From assembly GCA_001275005.1 (NCBI GenBank), contig JWZX01002679.1, forward strand, positions 1 through 26,287: DNA of 26,287 nucleotides, read 5' to 3'. The DNA is from Chrysochromulina tobinii (lineage: Eukaryota; Haptophyta; Prymnesiales; Chrysochromulinaceae). Under the pieces are notes generated by a model. That model had not been told where the DNA came from. It made no database searches and saw nothing but the letters and a program-made list of their open reading frames with translations. Positions 1 to 9,587 of the stretch are shown one piece after another. A program made the translations under genes and the position numbers. Position 1 is the stretch's first letter, and the number at the start of each line of letters is the position of its first letter.

Positions 1-2
1 CA

Positions 3-3000
3 CCACCCCCCCCACTCCCCCCCGCTCCCTCCCGAGGCTACTCCCCGCCCCGACCAAGGCCGCCGCCACGCCCATCCCCGCCGCCACGCTTGCCACCGTT
101 ACCTCAGCCTCCTATGCCGCCGCCCCTGCCACCGCCGAGTGCAGTCACATCGCCCGCCTTCACAATCGCAACCATTGGGCTGTACGTCACGATTCCGTTT
201 CAGGGCGTCAATCTGCACACTGGCGACAGAGCCAAGTGGGTCAGCGCAAACGCGACGAGCTGTGCATCCAATTTTGACGCCACGGCCGCAACACATGTTT
301 CGTTCGATGTGAACCGTGGCGTGCACATGGCTCGCTTCTTCTTCGGCGATGCGCACTTTGGCTCCAGAGCCGGCACTCTCGTGCTGTGCTACAGGTTTGG
401 CTTTGCTGCAACGGCGGGCAGGTTGCCGCCGACGGCGTTCATCTTGTTTCCCGCAATTCGGCTGGCACTGCTGCGGTATGATCAAGTGAGGCCCCATGGG
501 ACCGCCTTAGGCTGTGCGTCTATGCTGACCATCCAGGGAGCTGGCTTTGCCGCGCTCACGCAAGAGCCTGGACTGACTTCCATCATCGCCAACCTTCGCT
601 GCCGCTTTGGGTTGAGCACCTCTGGCGTTGGCACGTACATCGGCCAGCCATCCAGCGACGCCAGTGCCGATACCACAGTGGCGACCATCGTCGATGACTC
701 CTCGATCAGATGCATGTCCGTCTCACCTAGCGTGCTGGGAACCTTGCCATTGAACGTCGAGTTGGGCACGCGTACCCTCCACCTGCCGACTACTTTCCCG
801 AGCTTTGCGGTCTATGATCCGTTGGCCAGTCAAATGAGCGCTGCGCTGCCGATGGCTGGCTTGTTCCGCCTGCAGCCCCAGCTCAGTCTCCAGGGCATAT
901 TTGAAGGCTGGGGCATGCCGCGATGCCGCTTCACCTCGCAGAATGGCACCTCCTGGGTAGGCACATCTGGTTCGGTCCTGAATGGGTCATACGCGCAATG
1001 CCGCAAGCCAAGACTGCCGAGTGCTGGCCAGTTTACGATAACATTCTCGCCAAATGGCCAATGCTTTCAAGGGCAGCACGCCGTCGTTTCATTTCTTGCG
1101 TACAACTCGCAGGTCACGCGCGTCGGAGTCAAGGGCGGCCCGTCTACCACGGCGGTCACAATCCTCATCACCGGCCAAGGCTTTCTCTACCAGAGCAGCC
1201 TCGTCGAAGGCACGTGTCACTTCACATCACTTACCTCGGCCGTTACGCTCGAAAGCTCGCTGCAAGTGACGAGCTCGACAACGGCCAAATGCCTCTCTCC
1301 CGCAAGTGGATCCGCGGCCGTGTGGTCGCTGCAGGTCCGCCAGAATGGGGTCGACCCAGAGCCCTCTCTTTTTGGCACCATCACGTTCACGGAGTACGAC
1401 GTTACTGCACTAGGCGTGTCCAGCCTCGTTCCGCGGGGAGCGCCAGCCGGGGCAGCGGTGTCTCTGACGCTCACCGGCACTGGGTTTGTGGATTGTGGCG
1501 AAGGGCAGCTTGTGTGCCGCCTCGGTGGTCTCACGATTGTTCCCGGCGTGCTGCTCGATCCTGAACGCATCCTTTGCACGCTGCCGGCAACAATTTACTG
1601 GCTGCCAAACGGTGGCGACGTCCTGACGCCATTGGATGCTCTCGTTGAGGTCTCCCTCAGCAACGGCATACCTGGCAGCTTTGTCGGCAGCGGCAGTGTC
1701 AACAACGTCACCATGTTCCGATACTATCCGGCTCCCTTCCTGGCCAGTATCACCCCCTCTCGTAGTAGCGGCCTAGGCGGCGCCGTTGTCACGCTGCTCG
1801 GCAACGGGTTCACTGCTTTTTCTCACGATCCGACGGTTCGAGCAGCGTTCATGCGATGCCGCTTTGGGCCCATGGTGCAGACGATGTCGCCTCTCTGGTC
1901 GAACGATTCGCACGTCGTCTGCGTAGCCACGGTGGGAAATGAACATCCCAACGGCTTGCCGGTTTCACTCGCGCTGAACGGCATGACATTTGCAAGCCGA
2001 AGCACGCCCCAATGGCGCGCGGATTATTTCGCAACGGAATCCAATTTGCCTCGGCTGGTCTATGAAGGGGAGCATACGCCCACGCTCGTCGAGGCGTACA
2101 TGACTCCGTCTGGCAAGACGCTGACCCTTGTCTTCGATCAGCCTACCAATCGTGGGAACATGAACGGCATGGAGCCTTGCTCGCTCGTTGTTGACGATGC
2201 GACATCCGCGGTGCTCCGCGGCACAGCGTCAGCCGCGGCGACTTGCGGCTGGGTGGACGATTCTACCCTGATTATCCCGCTTCCTTCTGGGACCTTTTGC
2301 AGGGGTGGCTCTCGGATTGGCTTGCGTGACGGTCGCATCTGCGCTCATGGGCTCTTGGGGATGTGTGCCGAGGGCTCGAGCCTGAACCTCGATGCGGACT
2401 TCCCATGCAACCGTATCAGCACCGACGCTCGAGAGAGCTGCAACCAGCCAACGGCGCTCATCCAAGGGCCCACGCACCTTTCGAGCTGCCCTGGCACGTC
2501 TCTCACGCTCGACGGCTCAGGGAGCCGAGGGGCTTCATCCTACGAGTGGCGAGCCAATCCAACGACAACAGACAATTACATCGAGATTGCCGCGGCGCTG
2601 GCAGAGGCCGGAAGCGTTCCGATGCTCACGCTTGGTGCGGCTGCCCTCGATGGAGGCGATCTCTTTGAATTCGTCCTCGTCGTGCGCTCGCTCACTGGCG
2701 TGCAGTCGGAAGCTGTCCATCTCGTCGTGTCACGGGCAGCCCTACCTGCGCCCACGGTAGTCATCGACGGCCCTCCATTCCTGTCCATACCCGCGTCTGC
2801 GAACATTGTAGTGCTGGCAAGTGCCATCGTCCCGTCTTGCATCGGGACGGCAGGCGGCAACGGCACCCTCGTGAGCTTCCACTGGTCAGACGCGACGCCA
2901 GGCAGTACCTCAGCACAGCTGCTCAACCTCAGCGCAAGCGCGGGGCGAGAGCTTCGACTGTCTGGAGCACGCCTGTCAGTCAATGTGTCCTATCGATTGC

Positions 3001-6000
3001 GGGCCTTAGGCTGTATGAATGGACAGTGCGGTTCTGCTGAGATGGAGGTTACGCGACGGCGTGCCCGTTTGCATCCGATCCTTGCGGAAGGGAACCGTAC
3101 TGTGAGCATCAACGATACGGTCATTCTGGATGCATGTTCCTCGCGCGATCCAGACGATGATGCGGCAAGCTGTGAGCAGAGCACAGGTAGTTGCCATGGC
3201 GGAGTCACCATCCAGTGGACATGCTCCACATACACCGGCTTGGCTTGCGGCCTGTCGCAGCTCGTGAACACATCGTGCCGATGGTCCATTCCCAAGGGCG
3301 TACTTGCTCCAGGCACGTACTCGTTCGCCGCGTCGATGCATGCGGCTGCACGACCAGCTGGAGAGTCTGAATTGGTGACGGCGGTGATCACCGTCAGCAC
3401 TGATACTCCTCCACCTGTGACAATAGCCCCACTGGCCACGCGGAAGCCCAGTGCATCCTCGAAGCTCACCTTGCTCAGCAGTGTCACTTCCATTGAGACC
3501 GAGTCGAAGAGTGTGGTATACTCGTGGTCAGTGACGCCGGCGTTCGATCTGCACTCGATCTCCGCGAGTGGCGTCAACGGGCCGACGTTGGTCATCATCG
3601 AGGGCGCTCTCACACCCGGCGCAGAGTACACATTTGCTCTACAGGCTGCGTTCGTCGTCGATGTCTCCAACGTAGCGACGAGCTACGTGACGCTGACGAT
3701 GAATACGCCTCCGTTTGGGGGACAGCTGTGGATTGGCTTCGATGCGCCAGCCATCGCGCTCACAACGGTGGTGCAGCTTCGAGCCTTGGATTGGACTGAC
3801 GACGACGACGACTTGCCCCTCATGTACAGCTTTGCCGTCCGTCCGAGCGGCAGCGTAGCAGGAGGCGCCGCAGAGCAGCCCGTGAGCTCAACCAGCGTTG
3901 CTGCGTCGGCAGCATGGCTGCCAGCGCATCGGGGCAACTGGACGGTCACGGTCGTGGCGAGGGACGTGTACGATGCGGCCGCATCCTTGGAGGGCGCTTT
4001 GGTGGACGTACTACCCGTTACCATGAACGTGGCCGTGGTGGACTCAGTGGTCGAGCGCATTCTTGCAGCGAAGGTCCGCAACGACCTCTCGCACTACGGA
4101 GCCTTGGTCAGCTCCTTGGGAGAGGCCTACAACCACGAGATGGCTATGGCCGAGGTGCTCATCCAAGAAATGACTTACACACTCGAAGCGGCACTGAACT
4201 CCACACCACCCCCGCTGGCGCCAGCCTCTCCGCTACCCCCACCCCCCACACCTCCATCTCGGCCTCCGCTTTGTCCGCCATTGTCAAACCCACCGCCACC
4301 CCTTCCAGCTCCCGCGCCATCGCCCGCCCCGCCCATCCCAGGGCTGAGCCAATTGTCTGAAGCTACAAGGCTCTCTGCCGAGTTGAGCTCGATCGAGCTC
4401 TTTGGCGTCTCGGCACACTTTGGAGCCAGCCGTGCCATCGATCGAAACTTCGACACGTACTGCTGGAGTGGCGTACAGCAGGGCGCTTGGTTCTCGGTCC
4501 GCATCGCGGTGGGCATGCGCCTTGGCTACGTGGCTGTGTTCAACACTCGCTTCGCCGCTGCGCCCGAGCTTGGGGACTTTGAAGTGTGGATCTCTCCAAG
4601 CTTTGGCGAGACCAATCCCGCTGCCGGCGCAAGACGTTGCGGTCAGGCCAGCTACGTGGCAAGTCAACCGGCGAGCGAGCCTTACGTGCTGTGGTGTGGC
4701 AGTGCAAGCACTGGCTCGAGCACGGGTGAGTATGTGACCCTGAAGCAGCTGGGGGCAGCGCGCAGCCTGATCATCGCGGAGCTCAACGTCTATAGAAGAT
4801 TCAACCAACCGCCTCCGCCCTCGCCTCCTCCTTTACCGCCTCCGCCGCCTGGACTGCCACCGCCTCCGAGTCCGCGACCACCGCCGCCACCTCCTTCTGC
4901 ACCTCCCGCACCGCTGCCTCCCTCCTTCATCAACGTCACCATCCTGATGCATGATCGCGCCGAGGCGCAAGCCGCCACCATTGAGCTAGAGTCACGCCAA
5001 GAGGCATACCGACAGCGACTGATGAAGCTTCTAGACGTACCTTCGATGCAAGGCTCGGAGCAGCTCGGCCTGTTGGCACCCGCTGTGCTTCGGATTGCGA
5101 GCGGTCGCTGTGATGAGCTCACGCTCGACCTGGGTGCGCAGCTCCTCTCGCGATTCCTCACAGGTGAGGCGTCCCAGGGCTCGGGGCTGATGCAGCTGAC
5201 CGCTTCTCACGTAGCTGCTAGCTTTGGGCTCATGTTCGAGCAAGGCAATCGCAACGCGGCGGAGTCGTCAGAGGACCTCCGCCGCCGCCGTCTTCACGAG
5301 CAGGCGCAGCTACGCGCTCTCATGCTCGTCGATGGCACCGAAGAGTTCAGACTGGCCCTCGGCGTTGGTCTTGTCGTGGGTGAGGTGCGTGAGGTGCAGT
5401 CTGCTCAACTAGGGCTGGGTGTGGCGCTGTGGGATCTGTGCGGACGTAGTGCCACGGGTCCCGGAGCTGTGCGTGTCCGCGCCCTGAGCAACGGGGCTCA
5501 CGCTTCCTTGCAGTTGCCGTCATCGATTGGGTGCAACGCGGCATGGGCAGACGGCTTGCGTACCGGCTTGTCCGTGTTCCTGACAGGGTTTCGTGCGTTT
5601 TCTGAGGAGCGATTCGAGATGGGCACAGCAGTTGCACACTTTAGCGTACATCACGAGAATGGCACCGAGATGCATCCGCCAGTGTGGAGTCTGCGCGAGC
5701 AGAGCACCGTGCGGCTCTCGATTCATGCCGCTGCTGCACCTCCCAGCCAGCTCCAAGGTATTTGGGAATGTGCGCCTCCTCCCCCATCTCCGTTGCCACA
5801 AGCTCCTCCGCCGCCATGGCCGCCACGAAGAGCTCCCCCACCACCGCGGCCACGACGTCCCCCAAAGCCGCCGCCCGGGGTACCGCCGGCTTTACCACCA
5901 TCGCTGCCGCCCTCCCCGCCACCGCCTATGCCACCCCCCTCACCACCTCCCCCTTCGCCGCCACCAGAGCCACCGCCCAAGCCTCCACCCCCGTCACCAC

Positions 6001-9000
6001 CGCCCCCTTCGCCGCCGCCACCCGTCACGCCACCGCAGCCATCACCGCCGCCGCCCACGTATCCGCCCTTGCGTCCACTTCCAGACTCGCCCCCGGCCCT
6101 GCCTCCTCCGCCACCATCGCCCTGGCCGCCATGGCCCTCACCACCCCCGCCCAGGCCTAGCCCGCCCTTGAAGCCTCCTCCGCGATCGCCTCGACCCTCT
6201 CCACCGCTGCCATCACCACCACCGTCGCCTCCCCCGCCCCCACCACATCCATCCCCACCGCCGTCGCCGCCATCGCCTCCACAACCACCTCCATCGCCTC
6301 CATCGCCTCCATCGCCTCCACCACCTCTGTCACCTCCATCGCCATTGCCACCACCTCCATCACCACCGCCATGTCCTCCACAGCCTCCGCCGAGGCCACC
6401 TCCATCTCCACCCCCGCCATCACCGCCGCCAGTCCCACCACCATCTCCTCCTCCGCCCTCTCCACCACCGCCAAGCCCTCCTGCGCGTCCGCCGCCGCCT
6501 TCGCCGCCACCGCCACCCCCTCCAAGCCCCTCACCTCCACCCATGCCGCCGCCTCCGCCTCCCGAGAGGCCACCGTTGGTACCACCTCCAGATCCGCCTC
6601 CATCTCGACCACCATCATCACCGCCATGGCCTCCTCCTCTGCCTCGGCGACCGCCCTCTCCACCGCCCGCACCGCCACGCCCCCCTCCCCCACCTTCGCC
6701 AGAGCTCCCTCCCTCGAGACCGCCGCCACCGCCAAGCCCGCCTCCAGCCTCACCCTCGCCAAAGCCACCGCCAAGCCGTCCTCCACCTAAGCCTCCAGCC
6801 ATGCCGCCCTCCCCGCCACCACCCACGTGCAGCTCAGTACTGTACACGATTGCAACCTACTCACCCGACATGACCTGCTATCAGCTCGTGCAGCTCGAGA
6901 TTCGCTTTGGCGGCGCGCCTGAGGCGGAAGCCTTTGCTCGCGTTGCGGCGTTGTACCCGATCTGTGCGCCTTGTGTTGACGTTTGGTCGCCGCCACCGCC
7001 GCCGCCACCTCCACCGCCCAGACAGCCACCACCATCGCTGCCGCCACCTTCCCCACTGAGACCACCACCGCGCATTCGCCCTCCACCCATGCCTCCGCCC
7101 AGGCCACCTCCGTCCCCGCCACCTCCGTCGCCGCCTGTACCGCCACACATGCCTACGGGGACTTCGTGCCGCCTTATCCTTGGTGTGGGCGACTGCTCCG
7201 ACCAGAACTGGTGCAGCGGCCAGGGCAATTGCGTGGCCGGCCGTTGTGTGTGCCCAAACGGCTACATCGACTCCAACTGCTCAGTACGAATACGCTGCCA
7301 CCAATGGGACGTGGCCGCACGATCCTGGAGCCTCCATGGGCTTAATAGCTCCGTGATCGATGGCATGCTCGAGTGCTCGACGTATCAGTCGAGCGGGCTC
7401 CTCGTCGGTATCATAGAGGTACACGGCCCGAGTTCGTCGCCAGCGCCGCCAGCGCCGCCTCTGGCACCGCTGCTGATGCATGCGCACGACACGAGTGGCA
7501 GCGGCGCTTCGTCGCTGGGCATCGTGCTCTGCCTCTTTGCGCTCGATGCCTGTTCATTGCTGCTGCTCGTTGGATGGGCGCGCCGATCTCGATGGCAGAT
7601 TACCCACGAGATTAGTCACGAAAGTAGCCGCGAGATGCTGCTGCTCATTAGGTGGGCGCGCCGGAACAATGCACGTGCGTATCGAGGAGCGAAGAACATC
7701 GACCCAAGCAGCGAGGGAGAGGCCGAAGCGGTCCACGAGGCAGCCGCAATTGGGAAAGAGGGCCAGATGGACCCCGGGCTTCTCGGCTCAGCGCCTGCCC
7801 CGTACACTCCAAGACCACGAGCACACGTCCAGGTAGCGGCGCAGAGCCTGCAGCTGTTTTGGAACGGCCTGATGACGGAGCTCTGCATCTGCGCAGCCAT
7901 TGCACCCAAGACAGCCGGCCTAGGGCTGCTCGCTGTCCTTGCCGCGCTGCTCTGCTCGCGAATCACTCGCGTGCTCTGCTTGCATGCTTTCCGTTGGGCC
8001 ACGGGGCAACCGCAGAGCACGGGGAGACCGCGGAGTGCACGCACGCTCCCCGAGCCCATGGACGGCACGGCGAACACGATGCAGGTGCTCGAGTTTGGGG
8101 AGGCACCATCGTTGCTGCGTCACCAATCGCCCCGCCAGCGGCTGACACCCGATGGGATTGAGGACATGGCGAGGCAGCATCTAAACACCTTTGACGACAT
8201 GGCGAGGCAGCTCGAGCGAGGCCATTCTTTCGTGGAGGTCCTTGGTGCTTTCGACCAGCGACACTCGCCACGTCGTTGCGTGCCATGCATCCACTCGCCA
8301 CGGCCACTTTCCGAGCTGGAAGCCGCACCCGTAACGGTGCCCGCAGAGATTCCCGCTCCTCTCGACGAGCTGGTTAGGGTTGCCGATCAACTCGATCTTG
8401 ACCACAAGCGCCCCACCATCACAGATCCCGCGAACGCGGCGGAGCTCTTCGGAGCGACAGGGCAGGAGTCGTCGATGGCGCCTCGAGCAGCTCTGCGTGT
8501 GGCTCGCGTGTCCGCAGCCGGCCCACTCTGTGGCGCCTGGGCAGCTCGTACGCAGGTGCGGGCGGCAGTCGCGCTCATGGCGCTCCGTAACAACGAGACG
8601 CCCCCGCCCTCCCCACCGTCTGCTTACGAGGCGATCCAGGGCGCCCGTGACGGCGCCCCCATGGAGGTGACCGATTTGGACGACGACGAGGATGCAAGTG
8701 AGGAGGGCATCGAAATGAACGACGCCGCCTGGCGAGCTCCACGGCGACTCCACTTGCCCGACCCTGCGTCCGAGTTGAAAGCGCTTCTCGAGCTCGAGTC
8801 ACAAGCCATCGCTGCCCAGAGGCTCGAGCTGGAGGGGCAGCGGGCTGAGCTCGAGACAATCGTGGCACGCAACGATGAACGCGAGGAGCTGACGAGGTCA
8901 ATCATGGCCGAGCTGGAAGGTTCAACGGACACCAGTACTGCGCAAGGGGCGCCCGCACGAGTCCAGCCATTGCCCCGGGCGTGCCGAGAGGCGTGGGGAG

Positions 9001-9587
9001 AGGCGTGGGGCTCGAGCAACGCATCCTCACCGCCCTCGGCCAGAGTTGGCGCGCGGCCTAAGTGGTGGCCTAATTGCTGGACTAATGGCCTAATTGGCGC
9101 GCGGCCTAAGTGGTGGGTGGGCCGATTGCGGCATGTGAGTCACTCGTGGCCTCGCCCACCACAGCGCTCGTGGCCACGCCCTCCACACTGGCTTCGAGTG
9201 TTGCCGGCGACGGGGGCAGCAGGGGGCGGGCTGCGTCGACGCGCCGCTAAGATCCTCACGGCTGCCAGCAGCAGTGCGAGGCAAAGCTCTTCACAGTCGC
9301 CGCGGTCGGTTCCATCTCGCGAAGTAGGGTCTAGTGCGGACGACGCGAGGCACGCGTCGAAGAGTGCCCACCACCACGCGAGTCTCTCTACCCGGTTGGC
9401 GGTAGCTTGGGGCGCAAGCGCGACCGTTGTGATCACTGCTGGCCTGATCACACTTGGTATTGGCCAGTGGCTAGGCGTCGGCACGCTGGTTGCATGGTTT
9501 GCAGCGAGGGCCGTCAAATCCGCGCCGACATTCTTCAACGTCGCGCTTTCAACCTCACGTCAAGTTACACGCGTCAGAAGTACGTAA
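3..9587 (+). CDS. Polycystin-1/REJ-like giant surface protein, 5' partial
   Basis: The frame is open from base 3 to TAA at 9585-9587 (at least 3194 residues), and the proline-rich start continues off the left edge, so the N-terminus is missing. The TTG at 90 is not a start. Seen in order, by residue from base 3: IPT/TIG-type repeats with TIxGxGF-like cores and RCRFG strands (about 155-670); an REJ-like region with PKD-like cores such as LTLDGSGS and VVIDGPP (about 810-1240); an F5/8 type C (discoidin) like domain (about 1455-1600); an unassigned region (about 1640-1920); a Cys-bearing insert; an EGF-like module CSGQGNC...CVCPNGY (about 2386-2429); and a degenerate GPS motif CHQWD...WS...ECS (about 2430-2473). 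Proline linkers separate these modules. Hydrophobic segments follow at about 2499-2524, 2614-2663 and 3132-3170, with a coiled coil near 2920-2975. The role is probably cell-surface adhesion or sensing. I saw no PLAT domain and no PKD2-like channel. An unrecognised intron inside the frame is possible. Confidence 0.78.
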   Translation, partial: PPPPLPPAPSRGYSPPRPRPPPRPSPPPRLPPLPQPPMPPPLPPPSAVTSPAFTIATIGLYVTIPFQGVNLHTGDRAKWVSANATSCASNFDATAATHVSFDVNRGVHMARFFFGDAHFGSRAGTLVLCYRFGFAATAGRLPPTAFILFPAIRLALLRYDQVRPHGTALGCASMLTIQGAGFAALTQEPGLTSIIANLRCRFGLSTSGVGTYIGQPSSDASADTTVATIVDDSSIRCMSVSPSVLGTLPLNVELGTRTLHLPTTFPSFAVYDPLASQMSAALPMAGLFRLQPQLSLQGIFEGWGMPRCRFTSQNGTSWVGTSGSVLNGSYAQCRKPRLPSAGQFTITFSPNGQCFQGQHAVVSFLAYNSQVTRVGVKGGPSTTAVTILITGQGFLYQSSLVEGTCHFTSLTSAVTLESSLQVTSSTTAKCLSPASGSAAVWSLQVRQNGVDPEPSLFGTITFTEYDVTALGVSSLVPRGAPAGAAVSLTLTGTGFVDCGEGQLVCRLGGLTIVPGVLLDPERILCTLPATIYWLPNGGDVLTPLDALVEVSLSNGIPGSFVGSGSVNNVTMFRYYPAPFLASITPSRSSGLGGAVVTLLGNGFTAFSHDPTVRAAFMRCRFGPMVQTMSPLWSNDSHVVCVATVGNEHPNGLPVSLALNGMTFASRSTPQWRADYFATESNLPRLVYEGEHTPTLVEAYMTPSGKTLTLVFDQPTNRGNMNGMEPCSLVVDDATSAVLRGTASAAATCGWVDDSTLIIPLPSGTFCRGGSRIGLRDGRICAHGLLGMCAEGSSLNLDADFPCNRISTDARESCNQPTALIQGPTHLSSCPGTSLTLDGSGSRGASSYEWRANPTTTDNYIEIAAALAEAGSVPMLTLGAAALDGGDLFEFVLVVRSLTGVQSEAVHLVVSRAALPAPTVVIDGPPFLSIPASANIVVLASAIVPSCIGTAGGNGTLVSFHWSDATPGSTSAQLLNLSASAGRELRLSGARLSVNVSYRLRALGCMNGQCGSAEMEVTRRRARLHPILAEGNRTVSINDTVILDACSSRDPDDDAASCEQSTGSCHGGVTIQWTCSTYTGLACGLSQLVNTSCRWSIPKGVLAPGTYSFAASMHAAARPAGESELVTAVITVSTDTPPPVTIAPLATRKPSASSKLTLLSSVTSIETESKSVVYSWSVTPAFDLHSISASGVNGPTLVIIEGALTPGAEYTFALQAAFVVDVSNVATSYVTLTMNTPPFGGQLWIGFDAPAIALTTVVQLRALDWTDDDDDLPLMYSFAVRPSGSVAGGAAEQPVSSTSVAASAAWLPAHRGNWTVTVVARDVYDAAASLEGALVDVLPVTMNVAVVDSVVERILAAKVRNDLSHYGALVSSLGEAYNHEMAMAEVLIQEMTYTLEAALNSTPPPLAPASPLPPPPTPPSRPPLCPPLSNPPPPLPAPAPSPAPPIPGLSQLSEATRLSAELSSIELFGVSAHFGASRAIDRNFDTYCWSGVQQGAWFSVRIAVGMRLGYVAVFNTRFAAAPELGDFEVWISPSFGETNPAAGARRCGQASYVASQPASEPYVLWCGSASTGSSTGEYVTLKQLGAARSLIIAELNVYRRFNQPPPPSPPPLPPPPPGLPPPPSPRPPPPPPSAPPAPLPPSFINVTILMHDRAEAQAATIELESRQEAYRQRLMKLLDVPSMQGSEQLGLLAPAVLRIASGRCDELTLDLGAQLLSRFLTGEASQGSGLMQLTASHVAASFGLMFEQGNRNAAESSEDLRRRRLHEQAQLRALMLVDGTEEFRLALGVGLVVGEVREVQSAQLGLGVALWDLCGRSATGPGAVRVRALSNGAHASLQLPSSIGCNAAWADGLRTGLSVFLTGFRAFSEERFEMGTAVAHFSVHHENGTEMHPPVWSLREQSTVRLSIHAAAAPPSQLQGIWECAPPPPSPLPQAPPPPWPPRRAPPPPRPRRPPKPPPGVPPALPPSLPPSPPPPMPPPSPPPPSPPPEPPPKPPPPSPPPPSPPPPVTPPQPSPPPPTYPPLRPLPDSPPALPPPPPSPWPPWPSPPPPRPSPPLKPPPRSPRPSPPLPSPPPSPPPPPPHPSPPPSPPSPPQPPPSPPSPPSPPPPLSPPSPLPPPPSPPPCPPQPPPRPPPSPPPPSPPPVPPPSPPPPSPPPPSPPARPPPPSPPPPPPPSPSPPPMPPPPPPERPPLVPPPDPPPSRPPSSPPWPPPLPRRPPSPPPAPPRPPPPPSPELPPSRPPPPPSPPPASPSPKPPPSRPPPKPPAMPPSPPPPTCSSVLYTIATYSPDMTCYQLVQLEIRFGGAPEAEAFARVAALYPICAPCVDVWSPPPPPPPPPPRQPPPSLPPPSPLRPPPRIRPPPMPPPRPPPSPPPPSPPVPPHMPTGTSCRLILGVGDCSDQNWCSGQGNCVAGRCVCPNGYIDSNCSVRIRCHQWDVAARSWSLHGLNSSVIDGMLECSTYQSSGLLVGIIEVHGPSSSPAPPAPPLAPLLMHAHDTSGSGASSLGIVLCLFALDACSLLLLVGWARRSRWQITHEISHESSREMLLLIRWARRNNARAYRGAKNIDPSSEGEAEAVHEAAAIGKEGQMDPGLLGSAPAPYTPRPRAHVQVAAQSLQLFWNGLMTELCICAAIAPKTAGLGLLAVLAALLCSRITRVLCLHAFRWATGQPQSTGRPRSARTLPEPMDGTANTMQVLEFGEAPSLLRHQSPRQRLTPDGIEDMARQHLNTFDDMARQLERGHSFVEVLGAFDQRHSPRRCVPCIHSPRPLSELEAAPVTVPAEIPAPLDELVRVADQLDLDHKRPTITDPANAAELFGATGQESSMAPRAALRVARVSAAGPLCGAWAARTQVRAAVALMALRNNETPPPSPPSAYEAIQGARDGAPMEVTDLDDDEDASEEGIEMNDAAWRAPRRLHLPDPASELKALLELESQAIAAQRLELEGQRAELETIVARNDEREELTRSIMAELEGSTDTSTAQGAPARVQPLPRACREAWGEAWGSSNASSPPSARVGARPKWWPNCWTNGLIGARPKWWVGRLRHVSHSWPRPPQRSWPRPPHWLRVLPATGAAGGGLRRRAAKILTAASSSARQSSSQSPRSVPSREVGSSADDARHASKSAHHHASLSTRLAVAWGASATVVITAGLITLGIGQWLGVGTLVAWFAARAVKSAPTFFNVALSTSRQVTRVRST
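5775..6824 (+). repeat. Pherophorin-like proline/serine linker, about 350 codons
   Basis: This is an in-frame run dominated by proline with interspersed Ser, Arg and Ala (SPPPP-type motifs). In the family such runs form extended polyproline-II, often hydroxyproline-glycosylated, wall or matrix stalks. Shorter linkers of the same type lie at about 4203-4340, 4809-4922 and 6987-7148, so modules are repeatedly spaced by rigid rods. The opposite strand reads as glycine-rich open frames only because of this composition. Confidence 0.9.
7213..7420 (+). other. EGF-like module followed by degenerate GPS motif
   Basis: CSGQGNC and CVCPNGY give an EGF-like cysteine pattern. It is followed at once by CHQWD, a WS pair and ECSTY, which match the Cys-x2-Trp, Trp and late Cys positions of GPS motifs. 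The family's H-L-S/T cleavage tripeptide is not present, and only two of the usual four cysteines are seen, so autoproteolysis is doubtful. A membrane segment begins about 85 bases downstream, as expected for a GPS. Confidence 0.55.
9046..9116 (+). repeat. 48-nt in-frame duplication in the cytoplasmic tail
   Basis: The same 23 bases occur at 9046-9068 and 9094-9116, exactly 48 nt apart, encoding GARPKWW twice. A GGCCTAATTG motif recurs between the copies. The surrounding stretch (about 8940-9240) is low complexity and unlike the rest of the protein. Confidence 0.85.

Noticed and set aside
3-92. TTG at 90 as the start of the giant surface protein
   Set aside because: The frame is open and proline-rich to base 3, and TTG is not a normal nuclear start, so the true start lies outside the window.
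5723-6847. Long glycine-rich open frame on the minus strand
   Set aside because: It is the exact reverse complement of the proline linker of the surface protein; CCN codons read backwards give GGN. No domain or start context supports it.
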